The translations under genes were made by a program, and so were the position numbers. A stretch of 64,000 bases of DNA, taken from assembly GCA_002633025.1 (NCBI GenBank), contig NMRB01000762.1:53070-117069 (forward strand). The letters run 5' to 3'. This document shows positions 49,967-62,597 of the stretch, piece by piece. The first letter of the stretch is position 1. Each line of letters opens with the position of its first letter. The notes below the pieces were generated by a model. It made no database searches, was not told where the DNA came from, and was given only the letters and a program-made list of their open reading frames with translations. Source of the DNA: Notospermus geniculatus. Lineage: Eukaryota; Nemertea; Pilidiophora; Heteronemertea; Lineidae.

Positions 49967-51839
49967 CTGTCACGTGATATCACGCAGGAATTTCTTCCAA
50001 TAGGAGCAGTCAGCCGCAGTTATTGACAAAAGATGGCAGTAAAGTTCTACCAATACAAAAGAAAATTTATTTATTTACATGTATTTATGATTTATTATTA
50101 ATAAACCCGTGGCCATTGATCTTTAAAATATACAATTCTCTTGATTGGTACTCAATCAAGCATGAATGGGTCCGCTAGACATTGGATTGGGCCGTAGTGA
50201 CACCTATTGGTCAACTCAGTGACAGCTCCTATTTGCGCCGCCCAGTGAACAGAAAGGCAGTTCGCCTCAGGTCGTTCCGAATGGATGAATCCGTGATCTT
50301 GGCCCAGTCCATGATATCACGTGATGAAACAGCGACAAGTAAAGTCTGGCAACATCTATCTTTGACCTAATGGAATGCGGAAGCTAGGAAATTGATCGTT
50401 GGATTTTCCACGGACCTTTAATCACACGCGGCTATTGAATGACCGGCGGACAACGCAAACAATTGGGGAACGACCACAAGTGATCGACAGGCATGATTAT
50501 AAACCGCAAAGCTCTGTCACATTACATGACTTCCGCATTCCTTTAGGTCGAAGATAGATGTTGCCAGACTTTACTAGTATACAAAGCCACGGGTCCTTGA
50601 CGCATCCTCTTTTTGGTGAGTGGCGTTTTACGACGGTTGATGACGAAAGACGAAAGAAGTGCACGAGAGGTTTATGCCGCGTTCTCGCCCCCTGACTATT
50701 AAGGCAAAGCGTTTTAAGAGTTTGGGGCCCTTAGGCTGCACTTAATTGGTGCCGTTATCATTCAAATAAAGCAATATAGCTGGGGTATCAATGCCACTGA
50801 TATTGGATGCGATCAATGTAATTACAAATGGAGTCATTGATTGCTTTCTGAGAACACTAGGAAGCCTGAAGTACCAGTAGCTGACCTTTCCGACCTCCTC
50901 CTTGACCCCGCTCGTAAACCTAATCGTTATTGGTCATCTTGATACTGATACAGATGTTGACAATGCAGTCAACTGATGGTGACTAATGCCCGCTGTACAC
51001 GATCAAATTTTTCACCCAATTTTCTGAATAATGCTCAATAAAGGCTTACATGCGGCTTTATACATTGAAGCCCCAATCGGCCCAGAATCTGCATTTCCAA
51101 AAGACTGGATGAAAAATTTGATCGTGTACAGCGGGCACAAGACGCAGTTTTAAAGGAGCCCGGTATTGCCACTTTTTCTCGGCAGCCGGCGCCACCATCG
51201 CCGTGCGCGCCACTCTCCCAGGGACTAACTACGTTGTCGGCGAATGGACCCGATATACTGCGTACATTTTGTATTTTTTTTTGGTAATTCGTATTGCTGC
51301 CGCTAGATGGCTCCCTCTACGTCTGCAGTCAAAATACCGCCAAGAGATCGCATAAGGTGTTACTTTAAGGCGGGGGGGGGGGCTACCTATAGCTGAGCTC
51401 ATTCCCTAGTGGCAATCCACGGAACTGGCCTTTGTGCGACCAGTCATTCACATTCAGATTAAATCCGCTCACCCTGGTATACTGTTTTCGAAAACCAATC
51501 TTCAGTGTACGTGCCGACCCTAAATCTTTTGTGTCCACTGCAGGTATTGTTCAGCTCTCTGTCACTGGTGCTTTGGTCACAAGTGGCCGAACAGAGTTTA
51601 CTCAAAGGGCGCCAATAGTGCAAATCTACATAACAAAGAAGTAACTTGCCGGCGGTATGGAAATTTTCAAATTTCCCAAACAAGTTTTCTCTTTTTTGGA
51701 CACATATATTTGAAAAATTTCTTTTGGATGTTATTGCCATATGTGCATTCTAGGGCAACACGATCGCCTTTTTTGGATAGTTGGTCGGGAATATGAAATA
51801 TTTCAAAAACTGTAAATCGAGCCATTTTTTGGCATTAAA

Positions 51840-52669
51840 NNNNNNNNNNNNNNNNNNNNNNNNNNNNNNNNNNNNNNNNNNNNNNNNNNNNNNNNNNNNN
51901 NNNNNNNNNNNNNNNNNNNNNNNNNNNNNNNNNNNNNNNNNNNNNNNNNNNNNNNNNNNNNNNNNNNNNNNNNNNNNNNNNNNNNNNNNNNNNNNNNNNN
52001 NNNNNNNNNNNNNNNNNNNNNNNNNNNNNNNNNNNNNNNNNNNNNNNNNNNNNNNNNNNNNNNNNNNNNNNNNNNNNNNNNNNNNNNNNNNNNNNNNNNN
52101 NNNNNNNNNNNNNNNNNNNNNNNNNNNNNNNNNNNNNNNNNNNNNNNNNNNNNNNNNNNNNNNNNNNNNNNNNNNNNNNNNNNNNNNNNNNNNNNNNNNN
52201 NNNNNNNNNNNNNNNNNNNNNNNNNNNNNNNNNNNNNNNNNNNNNNNNNNNNNNNNNNNNNNNNNNNNNNNNNNNNNNNNNNNNNNNNNNNNNNNNNNNN
52301 NNNNNNNNNNNNNNNNNNNNNNNNNNNNNNNNNNNNNNNNNNNNNNNNNNNNNNNNNNNNNNNNNNNNNNNNNNNNNNNNNNNNNNNNNNNNNNNNNNNN
52401 NNNNNNNNNNNNNNNNNNNNNNNNNNNNNNNNNNNNNNNNNNNNNNNNNNNNNNNNNNNNNNNNNNNNNNNNNNNNNNNNNNNNNNNNNNNNNNNNNNNN
52501 NNNNNNNNNNNNNNNNNNNNNNNNNNNNNNNNNNNNNNNNNNNNNNNNNNNNNNNNNNNNNNNNNNNNNNNNNNNNNNNNNNNNNNNNNNNNNNNNNNNN
52601 NNNNNNNNNNNNNNNNNNNNNNNNNNNNNNNNNNNNNNNNNNNNNNNNNNNNNNNNNNNNNNNNNNNNN
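51840..52669. other. Assembly gap, 830 N
   Basis: Unknown bases. Open frames across it are meaningless. Confidence 1.
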
Positions 52670-53089
52670 TCGATTGCTGGAATAAGCCGATTGTACAATA
52701 GGACTTACATTTTGTGCCATGGATTAGGTCACTTCCGACCAGGGAGTCGAAGTTCAGCCAGACGGTAAATCGATCCTGATACAATACAATTCCACTTTAT
52801 TTCATCAGCGATCCACCTCAAACGGCCAGGCTCGATCGCTGTCTACATATCACTCGGTGAAAACCACGATAAAACGTGTTAAAAAGGTAACATTTCCCTC
52901 GGACTATTTCGTTCCTTGTTCGTTCATCATGCGTTTCATGGGCGCAGCCATGTTTAAACAGCCGTTGGCCAATCAGATTCGGATGCTCTGAGCTGGACAC
53001 TCGCCACCTGGCGGTAACGAAAGTTTTGGCCTTTGCTACCAGACTCTCTCCTGTAAGAGAGAGAGGCTGGTGACGCGAGACTAGTCAGT

Positions 53090-53480
53090 ACTGCCTTTGC
53101 TCAGTGTTCCCCGCATTGCTTCGGTTCGCTTATGATTACTTTGTACTGTGGGACGAAGGGGACGTAACTTCAATCATGTTACCCAAGTCTGCACCCAGTC
53201 CAGGGGCGGATCCACGATTTCGGAAAAGAGGGGGCGCACTGTGCTAGAAACACTGGAATTTGCGGTGAATTTCAATGATTTGCTCCAAATTTCAGAATTT
53301 CACGGTCAATTTTACAGATTTTTTGGCCGAAGGGGGGGGGGGCGCCCCCGGATCTGCGCCTGCAGTCAGAACCACTCGTCATCCAGGGGCCGGAACAAGC
53401 CGGACGACGATGGAGACCGCACGAGGCCGTAAATGACGGCTGTTGAAAATGTCGGAATACCAGGAAACCGAGCCATTACA
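53090..53480. repeat. Segment repeated at 63567-64000
   Basis: Both stretches carry AGTACTGCCTTTGCTCAGTG, then GGACGAAGGGGACGTAACTT, the same hAT-like MITE and GGGGCCGGAACAAGCC. The repeat runs off the window end, so a longer duplicated block probably continues. Confidence 0.85.
53201..53362. mobile_element. hAT-like MITE, CAGGGGCGGATCC ends, duplication CAGTC
   Basis: CAGTC flanks both sides (53196-53200 and 53363-53367). The body matches 7341-7516. Confidence 0.85.
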
Positions 53481-53788
53481 ATAGCAATTTACGCACTCAT
53501 AGATATCAACCAGGCCACTCAGGGGCTCTTGTCCAACAGGGGAGGTGTCCGACTCAACCTTAGTGTCCGCGGAAAAAATTGAATCAGTCAACCTGTCAAT
53601 CATGACCAATTACCTCTGACAGCTGTCGTCTGGCTTTCAGAAAACATCTTGAACTTTCAAGTGCCCGGATTCACGAGACGGACCTGGATGACTGTGTCAA
53701 AAACAGTATAGGGCCTGCTCTCAAAGGAGAATAATATCCTGTATCGTGCAGAAAAGTGTAGTGATTAGTCCTGACCATTCAGCGTGAC

Positions 53789-54049
53789 CCTTAAAGATAA
53801 TGTATCACGGGTATTTTCGCGGGCCACGAAATTCTGTTTATTTACATTTTGTTTGTTTATGTCCAGACTTTCTTTCTCTTATGAGTAATTTGTTGGTGGC
53901 ATGCCCCTCTAGAAATTATGTTGACTCCAAAAGTGATTTTCGTGGGTTGGCATGTCCCAAAAGTCCAAAATAACATACATGTAATGTAAACATCCATGTT
54001 TACAAACATTGAATGTAAACAATAAAGTCGTGATACATTATCTTTAAGC
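53789..54049. mobile_element. MITE with CTTAAAGATAATGTATCACG ends
   Basis: Perfect terminal inverted repeats CTTAAAGATAATGTATCACG and inverse. A partial relative in opposite internal orientation lies at 61019-61195. Confidence 0.8.
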
Positions 54050-54132
54050 CACGTGGACGTCATGTTGTGGCCGAACAGGGGGTCATACACTGTTCAAACA
54101 GGACAGCGTTGACTCCCCCTTTTCAATGGAAC

Positions 54133-54243
54133 TTCATATGAATAAAGACTAGTAAATGCTTTTACTTGAATTTTTCAATACAAATGCACAAGGCAATGCT
54201 GTACAAATCTGAAGTAAAAGCATATGCTTGTCTTTATTCATAT
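54133..54243. repeat. Short foldback, CATATGAATAAAGAC arms
   Basis: CATATGAATAAAGAC...ATGCTTTTACTT pairs with its inverse AAGTAAAAGCAT...GTCTTTATTCATATG. Confidence 0.75.
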
Positions 54244-55007
54244 GACCCAATGACTAGATAAACGGAAATTCCTCTGCAATATTGAAATATGCGCTTTGCC
54301 GTTTTCTTTTGTTTCGAAAATTCGCCCAAAGACGAGGAATGTTACTGAAAATGCCACATAAGTGTGACCTGCATACCTCGGCCTACCACTTGGGTCGTGC
54401 TAGGCGATCGCGAGGGGACATCTCAGGGATTAGTAACAGATTAAACCAATCGAGTGAAGGACACTATCCCCGAATTCAAAGGGAGGTCTACCGAACAGGT
54501 TGAACTCAGCCGTCGGAGCATTGTTACAACAGAAGGCGCTCCTGCCTCGCACCAGCAAAAGCAGTCTCACCCAAGCAGTCTCGCGCAGCCTGTGTGTACA
54601 CAATGCCGTCGGCAATCTCGTACCCAGATCTACCTCATCCGAGGATATCTCTGGAAAGGGCTGCGATCTGACCAAAATTTCTGGTCAACCGCTGGCAGCG
54701 TGCCAAAATGTCTGTTTCCCACAATATTTCGTTCTTCGATGACTGAAAAATATCATATATGCCTAAAGAGTCATATAATACACCCAAAACACGAAGTTGT
54801 TTGAGTATTAGAGCAATTTCAAACGAATAGTTTAGTTGGGAACATCATGCCGCGGGTGCCAGCTCAGTGTGATTCGCCTCATAAATTAGTATATCGCGCA
54901 TGCGCAGTATTCCTGAAGTCGTCAGCCCTTTCCAGTGGTGTTGTAGGAACGTAAACCCACTGGGGACGAGTTTGTGCCGTCGGAGAGAGAGCGCAGTGTT
55001 CTCCAAA

Positions 55008-55190
55008 ATGGCCACGTGTTTTTTCCAGGCACGCGGTCGTACCAGCTACCAGTCCTTTTTCCTATCGCATGCGAAACTCGACCATAAGTTCCTGGCGGCG
55101 ACGCACTTCGCCTCGATTAACCTTCCGAACTCTTCAATCACTTTAATCTGTAAAAAACGGTGTTCCTTGCAAAACGCCGGATGTCGTCAG
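55008..55190 (+). CDS. Possible first exon of a PAN/apple-like extracellular protein
   Basis: ATG opens 61 codons ending at CAG|gtaggt. The peptide includes SHAKLDHKFLAATHFASINL and LICKKRCSLQNAGCRQ. The C-x3-C-x5-C spacing resembles the centre of PAN/apple domains, which bind proteins or carbohydrates outside the cell. No clear signal peptide. Assignment to PAN is tentative. Confidence 0.35.
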
Positions 55191-56701
55191 GTAGGTTTTA
55201 CGGAAGAATACGAAATTACTGTCAGCTGATATCATAGCTAACTTTAAAAGTCGGAGGAAGAGCTCGCAGGCTCTGCCCCGGAGGCTCTGCATGCAACCGT
55301 CCAATAAAACGCCAGGCCTACTCAGTGCAATCAGTCCTCATCGGCTAATTAATAATGACGAGAACATGGATGAAAAGGCATCTAATTAATGTGTTGAAAT
55401 GAATGTATAGTTTGACCTTGCTGTGACACGTAGAGTGCGTCGGCCTGATTCTCTTCCTTGCCTGACTGTATACATGAAGCTGGAGACGAAAACTGCATTC
55501 ATCGCCACTCAGCTTCCGTATCCTTTGTCACGTGATTTGGGGGGGTCACGTGAAGTTATGAGGGGTTCCTGGACCCGTGACTAAATCTGACGAAAAAAAG
55601 AAGTACGAAATTGGACTTCATTTCCATGACCTAATATATTTCAGGACATTTTGGTACCACAAATATCGCCTGCTGCAAGAGCGTCTTATTATAGCGTATG
55701 ACATTAGGCCGATAGAGTTTATACGGTGTATATCAAGCTTTGAAATTTATCTTTCGTTTCCACTTAAAAATTCAAGATGCACCATAACTTTCTCGGTCTT
55801 ATACATAGGTGTACTAAAAGGCACACTGGCAGCAGGGACATTTTGTGGTATCAACCATCTCCAGAAATATATTAGGTCCAGGAAATAAAGTTGAATTTCG
55901 TATTTCGTACTTCGTGTTTCGTCGGTGCAACCGTGGGGAAATAAAAGCGCCAGTGGTGCCATCTATGAAGCCACTGAAGGCCCAATGCGAGTCTTTATTA
56001 GCCGAACGGGTTGAGTTGCACCCGATGACCTTTGTGTTTTATGGAAATTTGTACTTTGAACAGGAAGCGAATGAAGTTCATCACAACATCCTGAAAGTCC
56101 AATATCAGCGCGACATCGCGTGAAAGTCGATTCCAGGGGACAGGCTAGAATGAACCTCAACTTTCCGGAAGTAAATAAAGATAGGCCTAATTTTTATCTT
56201 CTGCCAAAACTTCCTTTGTTTACATCGGCTCAATGTCATGGACAATAAATAGTCCGATATTTGTTGTGACATATGTCAACACCATCGTGTTTGGCTTTGT
56301 TTGCAAAATATTGGCAGAATTTTTTGGGAAAACGGATGTTACTTCCCTCGGTTGGACAAAAACAGTGTACTGGAAATACAGAAAGGAAGTATGTATTAGT
56401 TGTTCAGCAGCAATATAATGCAAAAACCAAACAGCCATTGTTGGCCAGATTCTAGTTTCTAAAAAGGAACAAGAATGGGGCTTATCACATGCCTCCTTCA
56501 AGAATAGAAGGTCCATTCCTTCTCCTTCTCATCCTGGAGGCTGCAATTTGTCCAACAAGATGGTCACATGATCCTGAAATAATCTTTGATTGGTTGGTTT
56601 GCCAAACACCAGCAAACAAATGTTTTCAAGAATTGTGCATGCACTAACATCTCCAAACAAGTTTGCTGATGTTTTTGTCGTGTTTGTGCTTGTTTGGTGA
56701 C

Positions 56702-56790
56702 TAGTCTACACTAGCAAACACTTAGCACTTTTCTTGCCAAACACCGAGTTTGCTAATGTTTGCCAACATTTGTTTGCTAGTGTAGACTAG
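56702..56790. mobile_element. Small MITE, TAGTCTACACTAGCAAACA ends
   Basis: Inverted copies of AGTCTACACTAGCAAACA enclose a short centre of TTTGCCAAACA-type repeats. Confidence 0.7.
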
Positions 56791-56840
56791 GCTTACAATA
56801 CTCTACAACAACCGTTGAGACGGCCCCTGAACGTTTTCAG

Positions 56841-57079
56841 GAAATCCCTCGGAAATAACTGCAGGTTCTCTAATGGGACACCTCCGCACGGCGCATGGAA
56901 CATTTATGGGCATTCCTACACAAATTCCGGTTTTTCTTTCGAAGGATACACTTCAAAGGATGAACCTATTGGAATACTGTGCCGAAACATTGATACCGGT
57001 ACCGATTTCTTATTAAAGGAAAATGGCCATTGCAATTCGGACATGGCTTGCAAACAACGGAGCGAAGATTATTATCATG
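56841..57079 (+). CDS. Unidentified extracellular-type exon
   Basis: After tttcag the frame reads KSLGNNCRFSNGTPPHGAWN then IYGHSYTNSGFSFEGYTSKD and EPIGILCRNIDTGTDF, ending SEDYYH at CATG|gtaagt. An alternative acceptor (ctgcag) lies 24 bases on. The aromatic, Cys-spaced, N-glycosylatable composition looks like an ectodomain, but I recognise no family. It may belong with 55008-55190, although the phases of those two do not join directly. Confidence 0.4.
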
Positions 57080-57377
57080 GTAAGTTTGTACAGTACTTTT
57101 AAAAAAATCTGACCCCGTCTCCTGTCCTTGTTTCTGTGGCCTTGCTTCTCTGGCTGATGCTTGCGTGCCATACAGCATCGTCCAGAAAAATATGCATGCA
57201 CCACGGCACGGACCACGAAATGTTACAGAACCTGGGCGATGCGATTTCGTCTTTTATGCAAGAGGCAAATTACGGACGGTTCCCAAGCATTTGTTTGCAA
57301 ACAATCATCAATTTGTGGAGAACGTTGTCTATTTGGAGCAGACGATAACTCCAAAGTGATCAATTTAATTGATTTAG

Positions 57378-57408
57378 GGTCCTGGGAAAATATCACGAGG
57401 CCTGGAAT
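57378..57408 (+). CDS. Possible small exon following 56841-57079
   Basis: After gatttag the phase-1 frame of the previous exon continues as GSWENITRPG to a perfect donor (AAT|gtgagt). If not spliced there, it stops two codons later. Confidence 0.25.
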
Positions 57409-57689
57409 GTGAGTTAGCAAGCCCTAGGCCTTAATGGTTCGTCAAAGAAGTTTACATTTACGTCAATTTCTGATTGAGATAGATGGCTTTGCGTCGTAAC
57501 CAACATGAAAAACTGCCACCATAATATCAACTGAAATGAACTGAGATTGTCCATTGTGATTAGGTGACTTTTTTCGTGGTTTCAGAGTGTTGACAATAAA
57601 AGTGTACAGTTTAGTAGGTCAACCCAGCATGATGGACTTGTGAACCCAAACACCGTGCTGCTCCTGTCATGCTTGCGTCTGTCGACTCT

Positions 57690-57910
57690 GAATCCATAAA
57701 AATGTGGTTAGGGCTTTGTGAGTTGTGATTGGATATCTTCTTAGCTGATTTTACATTGTTAGAGTCAATCTGATTGGTTATCGGCCCGATGTGATTGTTA
57801 CAGTCAATTTGATTGGCTGTCAGTCTGGCATGAATGTTGCAGTCCTTTCGATTGGCTCTCATCTTCTCGTGATAATTTCCGTCCTTATGGTCAGTTCTCA
57901 ACCCGGAGTG
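57690..57910. repeat. Diverged tandem repeat, about 50-bp unit
   Basis: Four units share GATTGTTACAGTCAATTTGA and GATTGGCTGTCA-type words. The minus strand open frame here (TANQIDCNN repeats) is a product of the repeat. Confidence 0.6.
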
Positions 57911-59638
57911 ATTGTCAAAATTCTTCTAATTTGAGAAGACAACAACGTCTCAGATTTCACCAGCATTCTTTACAATGACCATCTCCAGCATACTCCACGC
58001 AGCGTTGAAATTTTTTGATACTTGGTTGAAAATTTTAACACTGCCATTGACGCTAGATCGCCATCTTGAAAACCTTGACGTCATCGTCGGCCGGCTGGTC
58101 TATCACGTGACACGATCTTCTGTTTCAAAATGGTATTATTCACAGAAAACAGTATTTATCTTGTCGAAAATGAAACAGAATAACTTTATTATTACTTTAT
58201 ATCTACTCCACCGATGTTTGTATCACTCTATACCTTTATACACCCATCTTCAACGATCTATATTGTAAGCGTAGAAAACGAGTGATGAGGTGACCGCTTA
58301 ACAATCAGTAGAATTTCTACTGTTCGCTCCGCGCTCGCACTACTTTCCAAGATGGAAACCTAGCGCCGCTACTAGTGGTGATATGATTGACGTCATTGCA
58401 CATATCGCCACCTAGCGTCAAGTTTGCATCTCCAGAGGCGTCCATTCTCACTTAGATGACGTCACTTCCGTCAGAGCTCAAAAAGCTTTGTTGACAGGTC
58501 TCGACCTGGACTGCTTTTTTCATTTACTGCGCACGCGCCGCCTGTCCTCGTGGGGCAATTCTTTTCCAATTTTCGGCCAATTATTTATCAGACAGCTTTG
58601 AATACCAAGGTATGGCAAGCTATTTGGCCTACGTCAGAGCTATTTACAGGAGAGAACGACCAACGTTACGGCTCATTCAACAATAAGGATTGGAAACTCT
58701 GATAAGAAGGAGGAAAACAAGTAAATTTCTGTCTGAAATACAATATTGAAACTCACTTATGCCTATCAATAAGCTATTCCGTTTTTCCGCACACACGATG
58801 TATTTCAGCGTGCGTGGGCCAAATGTGATACCTACCAATAATGAGAAAAAGTAACGCGTTTCGGTAAAAAAAGGCGTTCCAGATCAATTGAAGCAAAACC
58901 ACACAGGCTTTGGGAAGTTCTGATACCGGAACGTTACTCCTGAACGAGAGTGTGTTTAAAATTAGTTGTCAAGGGAAGCGGCAAAATAGGAGCAGTCAGC
59001 CGCGCGTATTGCCAAAAGATGGCAGCAAAGTTCTAGCGGACCAATACAAAAGAAAATCCACGTCTCGATCAAGAACATGAAGAATGAATGGGTCCGCTAC
59101 ATGCATTGAATTGGGCCGTAGTGACACCTATTGGTCAACTCACTGACAGCTCCTATTGCCTGAATTTTCGTTTTGAAATCGCATCAGTTCTGAAAACTTG
59201 GGGAGCGATCTGCTATGTGAAGCGTCTCGTGTTTGTAGAGTCCCTTTAACATACAGTCACACAGATATCGTGTTTTAGAGTCCCTTAACATAGAGTCACA
59301 CAGATATCGTGATTTTATCGTCGCTCCTGACCTTTGCCTGCAAAACCTATTCCTATGGACTTCAACAACCGTTCACTACCGGTTCAATCCCACATACCTT
59401 CATACATACGGAAGTGGATAATATCACTCCTGAATGTTTGACCCATATGATGTATTAATTTGGTTAATTTGCGATTTCCAAGATAAAGAGGTATCATAGT
59501 ATACATATTGCAGAGCCCATCTAATCATACTGATCTAACCTTTCAACATAACGAGCTTTTGTCGGCCATGTTTGACACTTTTTGCATCCTGAGGTAATCG
59601 TCCGCTATCGTCCGCTCCTCACGTCAACAAACACAGGG

Positions 59639-59872
59639 AGCCGCACACGGGAGCTATCTGCTGAGCAAAAAGTTATTCGAGACCGTTTGCTCAGCAGATA
59701 GCTCGCGTGTGCGCGTAATTTCGGTGAGTTTTTTGCCTCGCGAGGCAGAAAGCTCGCGTGTGCGCGTATTTTTCGGTGTGCGCGTATTTTTCGGTGAGCC
59801 ATCTGCTGAGCAAACGGTCTCGAATGACTTTTTGCTCAGCAGATAGCTCCCGTGTGCGGCAGGCTTTAAAGC
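59639..59872. mobile_element. MITE with GCCGCACACGGGAGCTATCT ends
   Basis: The terminal arms hold GAGCTATCTGCTGAGCAAAA and are themselves followed by inverted inner copies (TTTGCTCAGCAGATAGCTC), giving a double palindrome. Inner GCGTGTGCGCGTA words recur three times. Confidence 0.75.
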
Positions 59873-60083
59873 CTGTGTCACACTGTCCCGAAGTAGACAC
59901 CCGATGGTCATACAAATTATGGAAACTTTTGGATAAATGCCAGCCTGAAGAAGACCCCGGTTGGGGTCGAAAATTTGCAAGATTCTGGAAGTTGACTTTG
60001 GGGCCATCTTCACGCGAAATTCAAAATTCCATATTCGTGTGGCCATCGAGTGTCTAATTTTGGGACAGTGTGACACGGGCTTA
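59873..60083. mobile_element. MITE with GCCTGTGTCACACTGTCCC ends
   Basis: GCCTGTGTCACACTGTCCC pairs with GGGACAGTGTGACACGGGC, and AGTAGACAC-type words pair just inside. It abuts the preceding MITE directly. Confidence 0.75.
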
Positions 60084-60556
60084 AAGGAAGCAAGGGAGCG
60101 AGCGCTAAGAACCACTGATAGCATCAGGATTCGCAGCACGGCCTAGTTTTGTTTGGTAGTCGGTCAAAATCTATGCCTATGTATCTCCATGCATTTTCAT
60201 ACAAGATGTCGCCAACGGTGCTGAAGGATAGAGAACCAGTCTGAGCCGTTTCATCGCTGATGTTCAACAGCCTTCTCTTTATGGCTCTGCAAAAAAGGCT
60301 TACCAATTTCTAATACCGGAAGTGTCTGTCACCTTTGGCGACCCAAGTCTCCAAATTGCAGGCACTTTGCTGTAACTTTACGCAATTGGTGTATTGGAGA
60401 AGGCCTCTTCAAAATCCAACCGTAATCGAAAATACCGGCGGCCAGGTCTCAGTGGAACAAAGGGCCTATTGACCTCTATATTGACCCACTTGACAGTGAA
60501 AATGCTAGAAAATGTCAAACTGTTCAAAAAGTAAAGTTAATATTTTCTTATTTCAG

Positions 60557-60652
60557 TTAATTTGGACGGGTGTCAACGCCGTTCTTTTCTGGCACACCTA
60601 CACGCATTACAAGTACGAGCCTAGTTACTTCTATCTACATCAGATGTTAGGG
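60557..60652 (+). CDS. NADPH oxidase exon, NOX4-like
   Basis: Between cttatttcag and donor gtaggt, 32 codons read LIWTGVNAVLFWHTYTHYKY then EPSYFYLHQMLG. This matches the first transmembrane helix region of NOX enzymes and is closest by eye to NOX4 (IWLSMNVLLFWKTF, YHYLHQMLG). NOX enzymes pass electrons from NADPH across a membrane to make superoxide or hydrogen peroxide. The read-through after the donor (VGMNVGNDRAPW) happens to look similar to NOX too, but the donor is at the expected place. The ATG exon and the haem and dehydrogenase exons were not found in the window. Confidence 0.7.
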
Positions 60653-61018
60653 GTAGGTATGAATGTTGGCAATGACAGGGCGCCCTGGCTGCCACTTACG
60701 AATGGTGCGTCCTCAATAGATGCACTAACTGCACACCAGTTAATGCAGGTTTTAAGTGACATGGTGTTGACAGGCATGACAGGGAAGGAAGCTGAATGAC
60801 GTCGCCTCAGACACCGAATGGTGATTTTTTGCAACGGCTCGGTTAGCTAACGGCAACGTTTGGCGAGCGTTCCTTACTCGAACAATAGGCGAATCACCGA
60901 TACCCGGGCCGTTCTAAAAAATCGCCCCACCCCACCACCCCTGGCGGCGGCATCGAGAATCAGTATGATGTTGGCTACTTCGTTCGACTGGATTAGCTAC
61001 AACTAATTTTGAACCAAC

Positions 61019-61195
61019 TTAAAGATAATGTGTCACGACTTCATTGTTTACATTCAATGTTTGTAAACATTGATGTTTACATTGTGTTATTTTGGACTTT
61101 TGGGACATGCCAAACTCACAAAATTGAATAGGCCCTACTTTCGGTATCAAAAGAATTTCTAGAGGGGCACGCCTTCAACAAATTTAATTACACTG
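61019..61195. mobile_element. Partial relative of the 53789-54049 MITE
   Basis: Begins CTTAAAGATAATGTGTCACG and continues in the inverse order of the 53.8 kb element, ending without its second terminal repeat. Confidence 0.65.
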
Positions 61196-61579
61196 TAAAA
61201 ACCATTTTGTCCACTACCTGGACACGTGGGTTTGAGGTGAGAATGGGTCCATGGTACCCAGAATATTTGTTCTTCGAGCCTATAACGCCCCAGCAGCGGT
61301 GGCGGTGACGTGCGGCGAATCGCGGAACTGACGCAGGCTGGCACGACATTACGTCGTCTTTTTCTGCACTGTGAGTGTTATGCAAAATTTCACTGAGTTG
61401 TAGTAAAGCTTTTATGAGAAATGAAAATTTAAAATTTGGGAATTTTTCATCCACTCGTATTTTACCGGATTCCGGAATCGCATTTTTTTACAATGATTTT
61501 TAAATTGCGTGATATGGTGCTAATACCAAAGGTATCAATGCAAAAATTTCACACGTTCAACAAAACATCTTTAAATGAT

Positions 61580-61881
61580 ACGGTACCAAATTTCATTGAA
61601 TTATAATGGGCAGTTGTCGAGAAATCAAGATTTGAAGTTCGATGCGTTTTTTTTGGCCCACCCGATACATTGAAGCCCCAATCGACCCCGGGAATCTGAA
61701 TTTCCAAAAAATTGGATGAAAAATTTGATCGTGTACAGCGGGCATAAGACGCAGTGTTAAAGGAGTCCGGTATTACCACTTTTTATCGGCAGCCACGGTA
61801 CCAAATTTCATTGAATTATAATGGGCAGTTGTCGAGAAATCAAGATTTGAAGTTCGATGCGTTTTTTTTGGCCCACCCGAT
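61580..61881. repeat. Direct repeat of about 87 bp, 215 bp apart
   Basis: CGGTACCAAATTTCATTGAA to TTGGCCCACCCGATA occurs at 61580-61666 and again at 61795-61881 with no visible change. Diverged relatives are at 45150-45240 (inverted) and share flanks with 51000-51145. Confidence 0.75.
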
Positions 61882-62384
61882 ATGTACACCTGGAATTGAG
61901 GTTGAACATACAATGTATATTTTTAATTCTGTGTATGCAGGGCCGTAGGGGCACATTCATTAATTTGAGCAGAGGGTCCAAAGTCTGGCAGTCGACAACA
62001 GGTAGCAGGTGTACATAACCTTATCTGGAATGAAAAAAAACAGCATAGTACAGCATACTTGAAGAACAAGAAGAAATAAATAGAGGTCAATGCCTTTGAG
62101 GCGTACACTTTCGTTGTGCATAGGAGTCGATGCCCGTACACCGATTGTCGTCAATGGCCGTACACTTTCACTCCCACAATTTTCATTTCCAACTACAGCG
62201 GCCTGTGGTGATAATTCGACATAATCGCACTAATGCATGCAAGTATAGATACAAAAGATGCAGCAAACCAAGCGAGAGGTCGCAGGGTCGTTGATAGCAC
62301 CTCCTTTGGAGGCAGTTTCTATGGCCTTTCGAATCATCGATTCAAAGTCGTTTTTAAGTGCATTAAGTGTTCTTTTTGGTCAAA

Positions 62385-62597
62385 ATGCCCGAATGGCCGG
62401 TAAACCTATCATTCGTAAATCCTGTGCAAGTGGTTATATCGCTTTTACCAGAATACCATCAAAAAACGAACAAAAATCTCCAAGCCCATAGAATGGTATC
62501 CAACCGGAAGTTCGTCTATGCTGGTGTACTCCTGTTGTCAATGGTGTACGTTGACCACAGTGTCCATTGTCGTCTGTTAGCAGGGCTCGTTTCATAA
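62385..62597 (+). CDS. Small open frame, 70 codons, doubtful
   Basis: ATG in fair context reads MPEWPVNLSFVNPVQVVISL with a hydrophobic stretch near residues 45-57 (FVYAGVLLLSMVY). No family, no splice evidence. It may be chance. Confidence 0.15.
   Translation: MPEWPVNLSFVNPVQVVISLLPEYHQKTNKNLQAHRMVSNRKFVYAGVLLLSMVYVDHSVHCRLLAGLVS

Larger units (their letters stand above)
45486..51050. repeat. Second copy of the 37.83-45.1 kb segment
   Basis: The segment repeats FAM20 exon 1, the splice-site minisatellite, the TCAAGGTCA array and the upstream DNA in the same order. It lacks the 39501, 40952 and 44133 insertions and carries its own (49394-49449). No gap symbol separates the copies. Haplotypes placed in tandem and real segmental duplication both fit. 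Confidence 0.85.

Noticed and set aside
51750-52784. Very long open frames on both strands
   Set aside because: They cross the 830-base N run and contain almost no real sequence.
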